9,203 nt of DNA from an uncultured Mycoplasma sp. (GCA_947388575.1 CANDSI010000027.1:1-9203), one strand, 5' to 3'. Numbered from the stretch's first letter, positions 1-5,629 are shown. Notes: generated by a model from the sequence alone, not told the origin. Made by a program: numbers and translations.

Positions 1-1
1 A

Positions 2-145
2 TTATCAATCAAGGAAATAATAAAAAAGTTAGGTTTGAATCTAGTCATATTGTATTTATATTTATTATATAAAAATCATTATTTGGTAGATGAAATAGTT
101 TATCAAAATCCTGATGAATTTTGGAAAGAACATTTACAAATTTAA
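2..145 (+). CDS. C-terminal fragment of an unidentified protein
   Basis: An open frame enters from the left edge and gives 47 residues before TAA at 143-145. It contains a hydrophobic Leu/Tyr-rich stretch (about residues 10-23) and ends in a mixed polar tail that finishes EHLQI. I do not recognise the family, and the hydrophobic patch is too short to call a membrane segment with certainty. The A/T-only stem-loop just downstream suits a gene end. If the mobile-element reading is right, this is cargo or another element gene. It is not the missing piece of the interrupted permease, which should lie on the minus strand. Confidence 0.45.
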   Translation, partial: LSIKEIIKKLGLNLVILYLYLLYKNHYLVDEIVYQNPDEFWKEHLQI

Positions 146-150
146 ATCAG

Positions 151-177
151 AAGAAAAAAAGTATTTTTTGCTTTTTT
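151..177 (+). terminator. weak A/T stem-loop terminator
   Basis: AAGAAAAAA (151-159), loop AGTA, then TTTTTT and CTT (164-173, one bulged G), followed by more T residues. The stem is almost all A-U, so it is weak, but its place six bases after the stop codon of the partial gene suits a terminator. Confidence 0.35.
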
Positions 178-265
178 AAAAATTGAAAAAAATAACTTTT
201 TTGAAATTCTCACAAAGCTTTATAAATAAAGGGAAAAACAAGCATCATAAATTTTTAATTTTCCG

Positions 266-294
266 TTTACCTTCCGCTTAAATTGTGTTATTAT
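266..294 (+). promoter_or_regulatory. promoter A, extended -10
   Basis: -35 TTTACC (266-271), 17-bp spacer, TG at 286-287, then -10 TATTAT (289-294). Spacing is ideal. Transcription would begin near 301 and meet a terminator 45-50 bases later, with no ORF between. The -10 and start region, TATTA-TGG-TAATA, is also a small inverted repeat that could bind a regulator. Confidence 0.6.
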
Positions 295-304
295 GGTAAT
301 ATAG
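284..304 (+). repeat. direct repeat copy 1 (promoter core)
   Basis: This 21-base segment matches 511-531 at 20 of 21 positions (T for C at one site). It covers the extended -10 element and the likely start site, so both promoters probably answer to the same regulator. Confidence 0.65.
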
Positions 305-317
305 ATAAATTATAATC

Positions 318-350
318 AGAGAGAAAAATTTAACTAGATTTCTCTCTTTT
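318..350 (+). terminator. terminator A
   Basis: AGAGAGAAA (318-326) pairs perfectly with TTTCTCTCT (339-347) over a 12-base loop and runs into a short T tract. With promoter A it defines a transcript of about 50 nt. That RNA is either a tiny non-coding RNA or an attenuated leader. Confidence 0.55.
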
Positions 351-492
351 ATAATGTATAAATCATTTAGTGAAGTTTTATATAAAAATTGATTTATATT
401 AAAAATTTTTAAAAAATTTTTTTATCTATTTTTTCCCTTTGTTTATAAGGGATTGATACCATTTTAGTATTAGCATTTTCAAAAAGTGGCCA

Positions 493-521
493 TTGCATGT
501 CCTAAAAAAATGTGCTATTAT
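493..521 (+). promoter_or_regulatory. promoter B, extended -10
   Basis: -35 TTGCAT (493-498), 17-bp spacer, TG at 513-514, then -10 TATTAT (516-521). The core is a near-exact copy of promoter A, while the -35 and spacer differ. Transcription would begin near 528 and end at the hairpin 551-583. Confidence 0.65.
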
Positions 522-531
522 GGTAATATAG
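511..531 (+). repeat. direct repeat copy 2 (promoter core)
   Basis: Second copy of the 284-304 segment, 20 of 21 identical, 227 bases downstream. Conservation covers the -10 and start region only, so it may be a regulator site rather than a recent block duplication. Confidence 0.65.
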
Positions 532-643
532 GACAATTAGAAGATAAGGTAAAAACTTGTGAATTTCGCAGGTTTTTTCTTTGGTAAAAATAAGCATTTT
601 AGTTATAAATTTTTACCTAAGTCTTCTATGTTGACCTATATAA
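524..643. repeat. long imperfect inverted repeat around terminator B
   Basis: The segment 524-555 matches the reverse complement of 610-643 with a few mismatches and small gaps. Conserved blocks are ATATAGG, CAA, TAGAAGA and AGGTAAAAA. The 54-base loop contains the 3' half of terminator B. In RNA, the 5' arm could pair with the 3' arm and share bases with the terminator stem, so the two folds would compete. Confidence 0.5.
551..583 (+). terminator. terminator B
   Basis: AAAAACTTGTG (551-561) pairs with CGCAGGTTTTT (567-577) over loop AATTT. All 11 pairs hold in RNA, counting two G-U pairs, and a T-rich tail follows. It ends the transcript from promoter B after about 55 nt. Confidence 0.65.
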
Positions 644-658
644 TTGTTTTAATATCTA
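631..658 (+). promoter_or_regulatory. promoter C, candidate
   Basis: -35 TTGACC (631-636), 16-bp spacer, -10 TATCTA (653-658). It is weaker than promoters A and B. It lies in the same relative place: downstream comes an ATATAG motif (674-679) and then a terminator (708-734). The hairpin AGTTC-AATAT-GAACT (658-672) inside the larger pair ACCTATAT/ATATAGGT (634-641/674-681) covers the start region. Confidence 0.35.
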
Positions 659-707
659 GTTCAATATGAACTGATATAGGTAGATTAAAAATATAAAATT
701 GGACTTT

Positions 708-734
708 AGGGAGATATATTGTCTCTCTTTTTTT
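708..734 (+). terminator. terminator C
   Basis: AGGGAGA (708-714) pairs with TCTCTCT (722-728, one G-U) over a 7-base loop and is followed by seven T residues. It closes the third promoter-hairpin unit. Confidence 0.65.
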
Positions 735-873
735 CATGTCCTTTTTTATGTTTTTAAAAAGAAAGGAGAGTGAATTTTATAAATAAAACATAAAGTTATA
801 AGAAAAGTTTTTCATATAAATTAGTAATAGTATTGATTATTTTTTGAAAATTTAATAATTGATTTTGAAAAAA

Positions 874-992
874 TCTCTAAACTGTCGGAGACTAATAGAG
901 GGTCTTAGGGATATGCCCTAACGAGTATTGGGTGTGTAGACACCATGCTTGATAGTTTAAGTAGTAAAAAAGACCAATTTCAGTAACCCCAA
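874..992 (+). ncRNA. structured, pseudoknot-capable leader RNA
   Basis: Several pairings can be drawn by eye. TAAACTGTC (878-886) pairs with GATAGTTTA (951-959), 9 bp with one G-U. TTAGGG/CCCTAA (905-910/916-921) forms a hairpin. AGTAT-TG-GGTGT (924-935) pairs with ACACC-ATGCT (940-949) around loop GTAG. GGTCTT (901-906) pairs with AAGACC (970-975), which crosses the first stem and makes a pseudoknot. TTGGG (928-932) could instead pair with CCCAA (988-992), so a switch is possible. The end lies about 10 bases before a strong Shine-Dalgarno site for the 179-aa gene. It looks like a cis-acting leader or an independent RNA. I cannot match it to a named riboswitch class. A weak promoter, TTGATT-15-AATAAT (833-859), could start it near 866. 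Confidence 0.55.
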
Positions 993-1017
993 ATTTTAAA
1001 GAAAAGGAGGCATTTTC

Positions 1018-1557
1018 ATGGGAAAATTGTATGTTGATTCGTATTGGTTTCTTTGTAAGAAACTCTCATTTTCATATCAAGAACATTTTGAAATTATGAA
1101 AAAAATAAAAAGGCGTTCCAAATGGTGGAGTGCGTTTTGTTCTCGAAAGTCAACAGTAGACGGATCTACTATTACTTCTGTATCCGTAGAATGTCTAATT
1201 TGGTTTATAGAAGTAGAATTCAAAGAAGGTAATTCAAAAGACTTAAAAATTAATTTTCTTGAAAGGTATATTGAAGTGCTAGAAGACTATTTGAAAATTC
1301 CGCATGAAAGACTAGAATATTGTGATCTACCATTAAAATATTTAAGAACTCATTTTAACAAAACAAAAAATGCCATAGGGGTAGCAACAAATAGAATGCA
1401 GAAACATTTTCCTTATCCACTTAAATTCATTAAGTATGGAAAGGTTTATGTTTCTGCTATTGGTGTTAAATGGTTAAATGAAAAGTATTTTAGAACGAAG
1501 TATATTGAGTATTTAGAAACCTATAAAGACTCGTTAGAAAGTAGAATTTCTAATTAG
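1018..1557 (+). CDS. 179-aa protein of unknown function, possibly DNA-binding
   Basis: I do not recognise this family. The start is well set: AAAGGAGG ends about 7 bases before ATG. The protein is basic and soluble with no signal peptide or membrane helix. The N-terminal part (about 1-65) has several Trp and Cys residues and the run WWSAFCSRKSTVDGS. The middle (about 75-100) is helical. The C-terminal part (about 105-170) holds a basic helix pair around LRTHFNKTKNAIG and a strand-like GKVYVSAIGVKWL, which could be a helix-turn-helix with a wing; that is inference from pattern only. Its long structured leader and its own terminator make it a single-gene unit, probably a regulatory or accessory gene of the element. 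Its G+C looks slightly higher than that of the chromosomal genes to the right, which fits transfer. Confidence 0.75.
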   Translation: MGKLYVDSYWFLCKKLSFSYQEHFEIMKKIKRRSKWWSAFCSRKSTVDGSTITSVSVECLIWFIEVEFKEGNSKDLKINFLERYIEVLEDYLKIPHERLEYCDLPLKYLRTHFNKTKNAIGVATNRMQKHFPYPLKFIKYGKVYVSAIGVKWLNEKYFRTKYIEYLETYKDSLESRISN

Positions 1558-1566
1558 TCTTTTTTT
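1528..1566 (+). terminator. terminator overlapping the gene end
   Basis: GACT-CG-TTAGAAA (1528-1540), loop GTAGAA, TTTCTAA-TT-AGTC (1547-1559), then seven T. The stem contains the stop codon of the 179-aa gene. It isolates this gene from the small ORF and recombinase downstream. Confidence 0.75.
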
Positions 1567-1619
1567 GATGTAATCAGTCTTGTGGCTTAAAAATATAATT
1601 TAGAGAGGGAGCTGTTTAT

Positions 1620-1736
1620 ATGCATTTAACTGTTGAGAATTATGATAAGAATGAAAATAAAATTGAACCTAAAAAAATAATTTTAAATCAGGCATTAATA
1701 TACACATTACTAAAGAAGTATTTAAAAGAAGTGTAA
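1620..1736 (+). CDS. small 38-aa protein upstream of the recombinase
   Basis: ATG at 1620 follows AGAGGGAG at about 8 bases. The product is charged, with a Lys/Asn/Glu-rich N-terminal half and a helical C-terminal half (about 20-36, ILNQALIYTLLKKYLKE). It has no signal or membrane segment. A TATAAT at 1594-1599 could be its -10, but I see no convincing -35. Small ORFs just before serine recombinases are common in Bacillota elements, and some such proteins help recombination direction. Whether this one does is inference. The coding call rests on the ribosome site, position and an amphipathic C-terminal helix. Confidence 0.5.
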   Translation: MHLTVENYDKNENKIEPKKIILNQALIYTLLKKYLKEV

Positions 1737-1749
1737 TAATTTATAAGTA

Positions 1750-1778
1750 TTTCATTTTTTGTATAAAAATGGTATTAT
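1750..1778 (+). promoter_or_regulatory. recombinase promoter, extended -10
   Basis: -10 TATTAT (1773-1778) with TGG just before it makes an extended -10. The -35, TTTCAT (1750-1755, 17-bp spacer), is poor. The -10 hexamer is the same as in promoters A and B, and a related ATGGTATTAT sequence surrounds it, so a shared regulator is possible. Confidence 0.45.
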
Positions 1779-1806
1779 GTAGTTGCAAGTTTTTTTACAA
1801 AAAATG

Positions 1807-1825
1807 CTTTTATAAAAGAAGGAGG
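1807..1825 (+). promoter_or_regulatory. palindrome abutting the recombinase ribosome binding site
   Basis: CTTTTATAAAAG (1807-1818) is a perfect 12-bp palindrome directly followed by AAGGAGG (1819-1825). The Shine-Dalgarno site is near-consensus and lies 7 bases before the ATT codon at 1833, which decides the start choice. The palindrome could be an operator, or by chance an A/T-rich sequence. Confidence 0.45.
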
Positions 1826-1832
1826 AAAAAAT

Positions 1833-3209
1833 ATTAATACTATAAAAGCAGAAGTAAAAAAAATTAAAGCTCTTTATGTTCGTGTATCAACAGATGCTCA
1901 AGTTGATGGTTATTCAATAGAAGCTCAAATAGAATCATTAGAAGGTTACTTAAAAAGTCAAGGATGGTCCGATTATGAATTATATGCTGATCCAGGATTT
2001 AGTGGTAAGAACTTAGAAAGACCTGCAATTGGGAAGTTAATAAAAGACTGTGAAGATGGAAAAATTGATACAGTTTTAGTTTTCAAACTAGATAGATTAT
2101 CTCGTAGTCAAAAAGATACTTTATATTTAATTGAAGAAGTATTTAATAATAATGAAGTTGGTTTTATCTCTGTTAGAGAAAGTTTTGATACGACTACTCC
2201 ATTTGGTAAGGCAATGATTGGAATATTATCAGTATTTGCTCAATTAGAAAGAGAAACTATTTTAGAGCGTACTAGAATAGGTCTTAAAAAGCGAGCTGAA
2301 AATGGTTATTGGCGTGGTGGCGGTAAAACTCCTTTCGCTTATGATTACGACAAAGAAGCAGGTATGTTAGTTGTTAATGGTGAAAGAAAAGTCATCTTTG
2401 ATTTAATGAAAACATTAAGACTTCAAGGATATAGTTATAATGAACTTTCTAAAGTAACAGGATATGATGAATCATGGATTCAAGGAATATTAAGTTCTAA
2501 AACTAATTTAGGGAAGATTCCATTTAAAGGTGAACTTTATGATGGCAAACATGAGGCAATAATTAGTGAAGAAGAATATCAACAATTACAAACAATAGAA
2601 AAACAAAGAAGCAAAAATCAACATGCAAGTCACTACTTGTTATCAGGTAAGATATATTGTGGTAATTGTGGAGCAAAGTACCGTTATCAAAAATGGGGAC
2701 AAAGAATTATTTGTTATTGCTATTCCCAACAAAAGAGTAAACCAAAATTAATCAAAGATCCGAATTGTAATAATATAAGACTTGATAGTTTTGAAGTTGA
2801 GGATAACTTCTTAGAACAATTATTTGCAATGTCTTTAAATGAAGAATTATTTAGAGATACTTTTGATTTATCTAAAACAAATCTTGTTGATGAACTTAAT
2901 GTAAGACTGGATAAGACACAGAAAAAAATTGAAAACTTGATTCAGTTACTTTCAGATAATATAGCAAATGAAGAAGTAAAAAAAGAACTCGCTAAATTAA
3001 CAAGTGAAAAGTCTGATATAAAAAAAGAGCTAGAAAATATAAAAGAAAAAGAAAGAGCAACAAAAACTTATGATAAAATTAAAAATCTAGAAAGTGTTTG
3101 GACGGGCATGGAATTTAAAGAAAAAAGAAATGTCGTAGAACAATTACTAGATAAAATAGTTGTAGATGGTGCGTCGCTAAAGATATATTGGAATGTTAGT
3201 GAAAGCTAA
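1833..3209 (+). CDS. large serine recombinase (site-specific integrase)
   Basis: This enzyme joins and excises DNA at att sites through a covalent 5'-phosphoserine link. From ATT at 1833 the protein has 458 residues, at the short end for large serine recombinases. The N-terminal resolvase domain (about 11-150) has YVRVSTDAQ with nucleophile Ser19, then GFSGKNLERPA, VFKLDRLSRS and FAQLERETILERT. The recombinase domain follows (about 165-265). A zinc ribbon has Cys276, Cys279, Cys294 or 296, and Cys312. A coiled coil spans about 352-417, and the tail is short. The frame is open only from 1767 and has no ATG, GTG, TTG or CTG before ATG 2214, which would remove the whole active site. AAGGAGG points to ATT 1833. 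So the start is non-canonical, or the gene has lost its ATG. The gene sits at the element edge next to the interrupted permease. Confidence 0.9.
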   Translation: MNTIKAEVKKIKALYVRVSTDAQVDGYSIEAQIESLEGYLKSQGWSDYELYADPGFSGKNLERPAIGKLIKDCEDGKIDTVLVFKLDRLSRSQKDTLYLIEEVFNNNEVGFISVRESFDTTTPFGKAMIGILSVFAQLERETILERTRIGLKKRAENGYWRGGGKTPFAYDYDKEAGMLVVNGERKVIFDLMKTLRLQGYSYNELSKVTGYDESWIQGILSSKTNLGKIPFKGELYDGKHEAIISEEEYQQLQTIEKQRSKNQHASHYLLSGKIYCGNCGAKYRYQKWGQRIICYCYSQQKSKPKLIKDPNCNNIRLDSFEVEDNFLEQLFAMSLNEELFRDTFDLSKTNLVDELNVRLDKTQKKIENLIQLLSDNIANEEVKKELAKLTSEKSDIKKELENIKEKERATKTYDKIKNLESVWTGMEFKEKRNVVEQLLDKIVVDGASLKIYWNVSES

Positions 3210-3262
3210 CATAAAAAATATAGAGTTTTCTCTACATATGTCTTAGCTCCCTATTAGAGTCA
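3210..3262. other. predicted element-chromosome junction (attR)
   Basis: The chromosomal permease frame reads normally down to Met-Thr-Leu-Ile-Gly (3249-3263 on the minus strand), then gives Ser and TAA. Family members continue through two more membrane helices. The crossover is therefore probably near 3246-3252. The core dinucleotide cannot be fixed without the other junction or an unoccupied site. Confidence 0.5.
3212..3234 (-). terminator. terminator for the minus-strand operon, in the element end
   Basis: On the minus strand, TAGAG-AAAA-CTCTA is followed by TATTTTTTAT. The 5-bp stem is short but the T tract is good. It would end the transcript of the truncated importer operon just inside the element. 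Confidence 0.4.
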
Positions 3263-3860
3263 TAGAAATATTAAGTTTTAAACTAGAAATAATAGTTTTA
3301 TAAGTTGCAGGAATCGTAAGTTTAAATAAAGTATCGAGTTTAGAAGCTTTAAAAGTTTTAAAAAGTTTTATTAAATCCGAATCTATATTATTAAAGCCAT
3401 TATAAATAGAAATAATACCTACAATCAAATTAATAAGAAGAGCCATAACAATAATAGATTTAGTATTAGCGCCTACAATAATAATTATTAAAGGGCCAAG
3501 GGCTACTTTAGGTAAACTATTAATTAAAGTAAGGTAGGGGTCAATTACTTTATTTAAAATTTTAAATTCATAAAGTAGAATAGCAATAATAAAACTAAGA
3601 GTAATTCCCATGGTAAAAGCAATTAAAGTTTCATAAATAGTGGTAAAAATATGATGAATTAGATTATAATTTAGAAATAGATTTTTAATCGTAACAATTA
3701 CTTTAGAAGGAGAAGAAAAGATAAAGGGATTAATAATTTTTAAATTACTAAGAACTTCCCAAGTAATAAGAAAAGTCACTAAAATAAATATTTGTAAGAA
3801 TAAAACCAAGATTTTTTCTAATTTAATTTTTTTTAAATAAAGTTTATGTTCTTTACTCAT
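3243..3860 (-). CDS. ABC importer permease, truncated by the element
   Basis: This is the membrane subunit of a nitrate/taurine/thiamine-precursor type importer. I chose ATG at 3860 (MSKEHK), because GGAAGG lies about 9 bases upstream and the start overlaps the ATPase stop by 8 bases; a longer frame to 3887 lacks such a site. The 205 residues give a membrane segment at about 18-38, then 76-98, 108-130 and 135-155. The EAA coupling loop (about 165-195, with KASKLDTLFKLTIP) follows. The frame ends at NISMTLIGS. Full-length members of this family are about 250 residues and have two more helices after this point. The last residue or two and the stop are probably element DNA. The product is unlikely to make a working importer in this state. 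The substrate is not readable from sequence. Confidence 0.85.
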   Translation of the reverse strand: MSKEHKLYLKKIKLEKILVLFLQIFILVTFLITWEVLSNLKIINPFIFSSPSKVIVTIKNLFLNYNLIHHIFTTIYETLIAFTMGITLSFIIAILLYEFKILNKVIDPYLTLINSLPKVALGPLIIIIVGANTKSIIVMALLINLIVGIISIYNGFNNIDSDLIKLFKTFKASKLDTLFKLTIPATYKTIISSLKLNISMTLIGS

Positions 3861-4602
3861 ATTGTAAGTCCTTCCAAATAAGGTCATAATACTTACTAAA
3901 ATTTTTATCTTTTCTATTTTCGATAGGAGTTAAATCTATTTCTCTTTTAATTGGATAAATATTTTTGATTTGGCAAGGTCTAGAAGATAAGACAATAACT
4001 CTAGAGCTAATACTTATAGCTTCTGCCAAATCATGAGTTACCATAATAGCAGTTTTACCTTCATTTTTAAGAATTTTATAAACATCATCACTAACACTAA
4101 GACGAGATTGATAATCAAGTTTACTAAAAGGTTCATCAAGAATTAAGATATCAGGTTTTAAAGCAAGAGTACGAATTAGGGCTACTCGTTGTCTCATACC
4201 ACCTGAAAGTTCATCAGGATATTTATCTTTAAAATCTCCAAGGCCATAAGTATCGAGTAAATTATTTACATAATCCATATTATCTTTAGTTTTAGTATGA
4301 GTTATTTCAAGAGCGATACAAGCATTATCAAATACAGTTCGCCATGAAAGAAGTGAATCACTTTGAAGCATATATCCAAGTTTTAGATTACTTTTAAGAA
4401 ATTTAATATCACCAGTAGTTTTAGTATCCATATTAGTAAGGATATTAAGTAGGGTGGATTTACCACAACCACTAGGTCCTACGATTGAAATAAATTCTCC
4501 TTGAAACAAATCAAAGGTTATATCACTTATAGCATTTACTTCCTTTTTACCTGAATAATAAACTTTAGAAATATTTTTAACACTAAGAAGTTTATTTTTC
4601 AT
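3853..4602 (-). CDS. ABC importer ATP-binding protein
   Basis: This cytoplasmic subunit powers the importer by ATP hydrolysis and docks on the permease EAA loop. All motifs are present in 249 residues: Walker A GPSGCGKST (42-50), Q-loop Gln80, signature LSGGMRQR (132-139), Walker B DILILDEP (151-158), D-loop (160-163) and the H-loop His190. Length and motif order match the SsuB/TauB/ThiZ-like group. ATG at 4602 overlaps the end of the upstream binding-protein gene by 11 bases, and the permease start overlaps its stop by 8, so the three genes are translationally coupled. It appears intact, though its permease partner is broken. Confidence 0.92.
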   Translation of the reverse strand: MKNKLLSVKNISKVYYSGKKEVNAISDITFDLFQGEFISIVGPSGCGKSTLLNILTNMDTKTTGDIKFLKSNLKLGYMLQSDSLLSWRTVFDNACIALEITHTKTKDNMDYVNNLLDTYGLGDFKDKYPDELSGGMRQRVALIRTLALKPDILILDEPFSKLDYQSRLSVSDDVYKILKNEGKTAIMVTHDLAEAISISSRVIVLSSRPCQIKNIYPIKREIDLTPIENRKDKNFSKYYDLIWKDLQYE

Positions 4603-5596
4603 ATAAATTATTAATTAGTTTACTATAAGGCATACGTTTATCAATTAACTTATTATCTTCTAAAATATCTTGTAAGTTATTAAAACTTTGTTCATTAATA
4701 AAAGGATCACTAAGCCAAGAATCATATTTCTTATAATTATCAACTATTACAGTTAAATCTTCTAAACTAATATCTGGAAACTCAGGTAATATAACTTTAG
4801 CAATAGTTTTAGCATCATTATTTTTAACAAATTCAAGTCCTTTATTTATAGCATTAGTAAAATCTTTTAAAGTTTCATTATTTTTATTTAAGAAACTTTT
4901 ACGAGCATAAAAAGCAGTATAAGGCATTTCACCAGATAATTTACCAATCGATTCAACAATACAAGCCTTACTATTTTTTACAACACTTGTAGCAGTAGGT
5001 TCAAATAAATCTACGAAGTCTCCCATACCACCAATAAATGAACCTGATAAAGAAGCAAAATCAACAGCGTAGTTAACATTAATTTTAGATATATCAATAT
5101 TACTATTTTTCATAGCATTTAAGAAGTTTAGTGCTGGCATACCACCAGTACGACCAACAAGTATTTCTTTTCCGTATAAATCTTCTAAATTAAATTCTTT
5201 AGAGCAATCACGAGCTAAAATAAATTGTCCATCTCTTTTAGTAAGACCTGCAAAAGTTACAAGATAGTCTTCTTCACCACCTTGATAAACATATATTGCT
5301 GATTCAGTACCAGCAAAACCAATATCAACAGTATTAGAAAGAACTGCTGCACTTACTTTATCAGCACCAGGTGTTAAGATAACTTCTAAATCGATGCCTA
5401 GATCTTTAAAGTAGCCATTTTCCATTGCTACATATAAAGGAGCATAAAAAGCACTATGAGTAACTTCAGCTAGTTTAATTTTTGTAAGTTTTTTACCATC
5501 ATCATTTTTATTTGTTTTAGTAAAAACAAAATATAAACCTATAGTAGCAAGTAATAATGTAATTAAGCTTAAAAATGTAATAATTTTCTTTTTCAA
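4592..5596 (-). CDS. ABC importer substrate-binding protein (NMT1/THI5-like)
   Basis: This is the extracellular solute receptor that passes its ligand to the permease. TTG at 5596 is the better start: GAGAGGAGAG (5603-5612) lies about 7 bases upstream, whereas the TTG at 5614 has no ribosome site and would encode the Shine-Dalgarno itself. The 334-aa protein begins MKKK and has a hydrophobic helix at about 6-25. There is no lipobox cysteine, so it is probably membrane-anchored by that helix or secreted, unlike the usual lipoprotein of Gram-positive bacteria. The fold signature is clear: HSAFYAPLYVAMENGYF (about 47-63), then a GADK loop and DIGFAGTES (about 91-99). This group binds nitrate, taurine, sulfonates, thiamine precursors or riboflavin. 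I cannot choose among these. It is the first gene of the operon. Confidence 0.85.
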   Translation of the reverse strand: MKKKIITFLSLITLLLATIGLYFVFTKTNKNDDGKKLTKIKLAEVTHSAFYAPLYVAMENGYFKDLGIDLEVILTPGADKVSAAVLSNTVDIGFAGTESAIYVYQGGEEDYLVTFAGLTKRDGQFILARDCSKEFNLEDLYGKEILVGRTGGMPALNFLNAMKNSNIDISKINVNYAVDFASLSGSFIGGMGDFVDLFEPTATSVVKNSKACIVESIGKLSGEMPYTAFYARKSFLNKNNETLKDFTNAINKGLEFVKNNDAKTIAKVILPEFPDISLEDLTVIVDNYKKYDSWLSDPFINEQSFNNLQDILEDNKLIDKRMPYSKLINNLYEK

Positions 5597-5629
5597 AAAA
5601 ATCTCTCCTCTCAAAAAACATTACAATGT

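Larger units (their letters stand above)
220..448. repeat. inverted repeat pair, 19 bp, around cassette A
   Basis: TTATAAATAAAGGGAAAAA at 220-238 recurs as its reverse complement at 430-448 with one mismatch (C for T). The arms are 191 bases apart and enclose the first small promoter and terminator. They could be regulator sites, ends of a small duplicated unit, or the result of an inverted duplication. I see no transposase inside and no target duplication, so I do not call it an insertion sequence. Confidence 0.45.
1..3249. mobile_element. right end of a serine-recombinase integrative element
   Basis: A serine recombinase gene ends about 35 bases from a permease gene that is cut off mid-domain. 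This is the usual layout of an integrated element with its recombinase beside one attachment site. The left end and any conjugation, phage or cargo genes lie outside the window, so I cannot say whether it is a prophage, an integrative conjugative element or a smaller island. The right limit is estimated from where the permease reading departs from its family (3243-3252). Confidence 0.6.

Noticed and set aside
231..735. CRISPR array or tracrRNA-like region
   Set aside because: The repeated elements are promoter cores and hairpins at uneven spacing. There are no regular repeat-spacer units and no cas genes.
736..786. 16-codon ORF starting at ATG 736
   Set aside because: It starts inside the T tract of terminator C and has no Shine-Dalgarno site.
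874..1557. Type III toxin-antitoxin (ToxI pseudoknot RNA with ToxN)
   Set aside because: There is a pseudoknot-like RNA before a gene of similar size, but no tandem RNA repeats, no terminator between RNA and gene, and the protein lacks recognisable ToxN/AbiQ motifs.
1605..1624. Second attachment-site copy near AGGGAGCT at about 1607
   Set aside because: It shares AGGGAGCT and a nearby ATATG with the minus strand of the 3240 junction, but the likeness is a purine-rich ribosome site and has no extended identity.
2214..2216. ATG at 2214 as the recombinase start
   Set aside because: It would remove the whole catalytic core, including the nucleophile serine, and has no ribosome binding site. Strong recombinase sequence continues upstream in frame to 1833.
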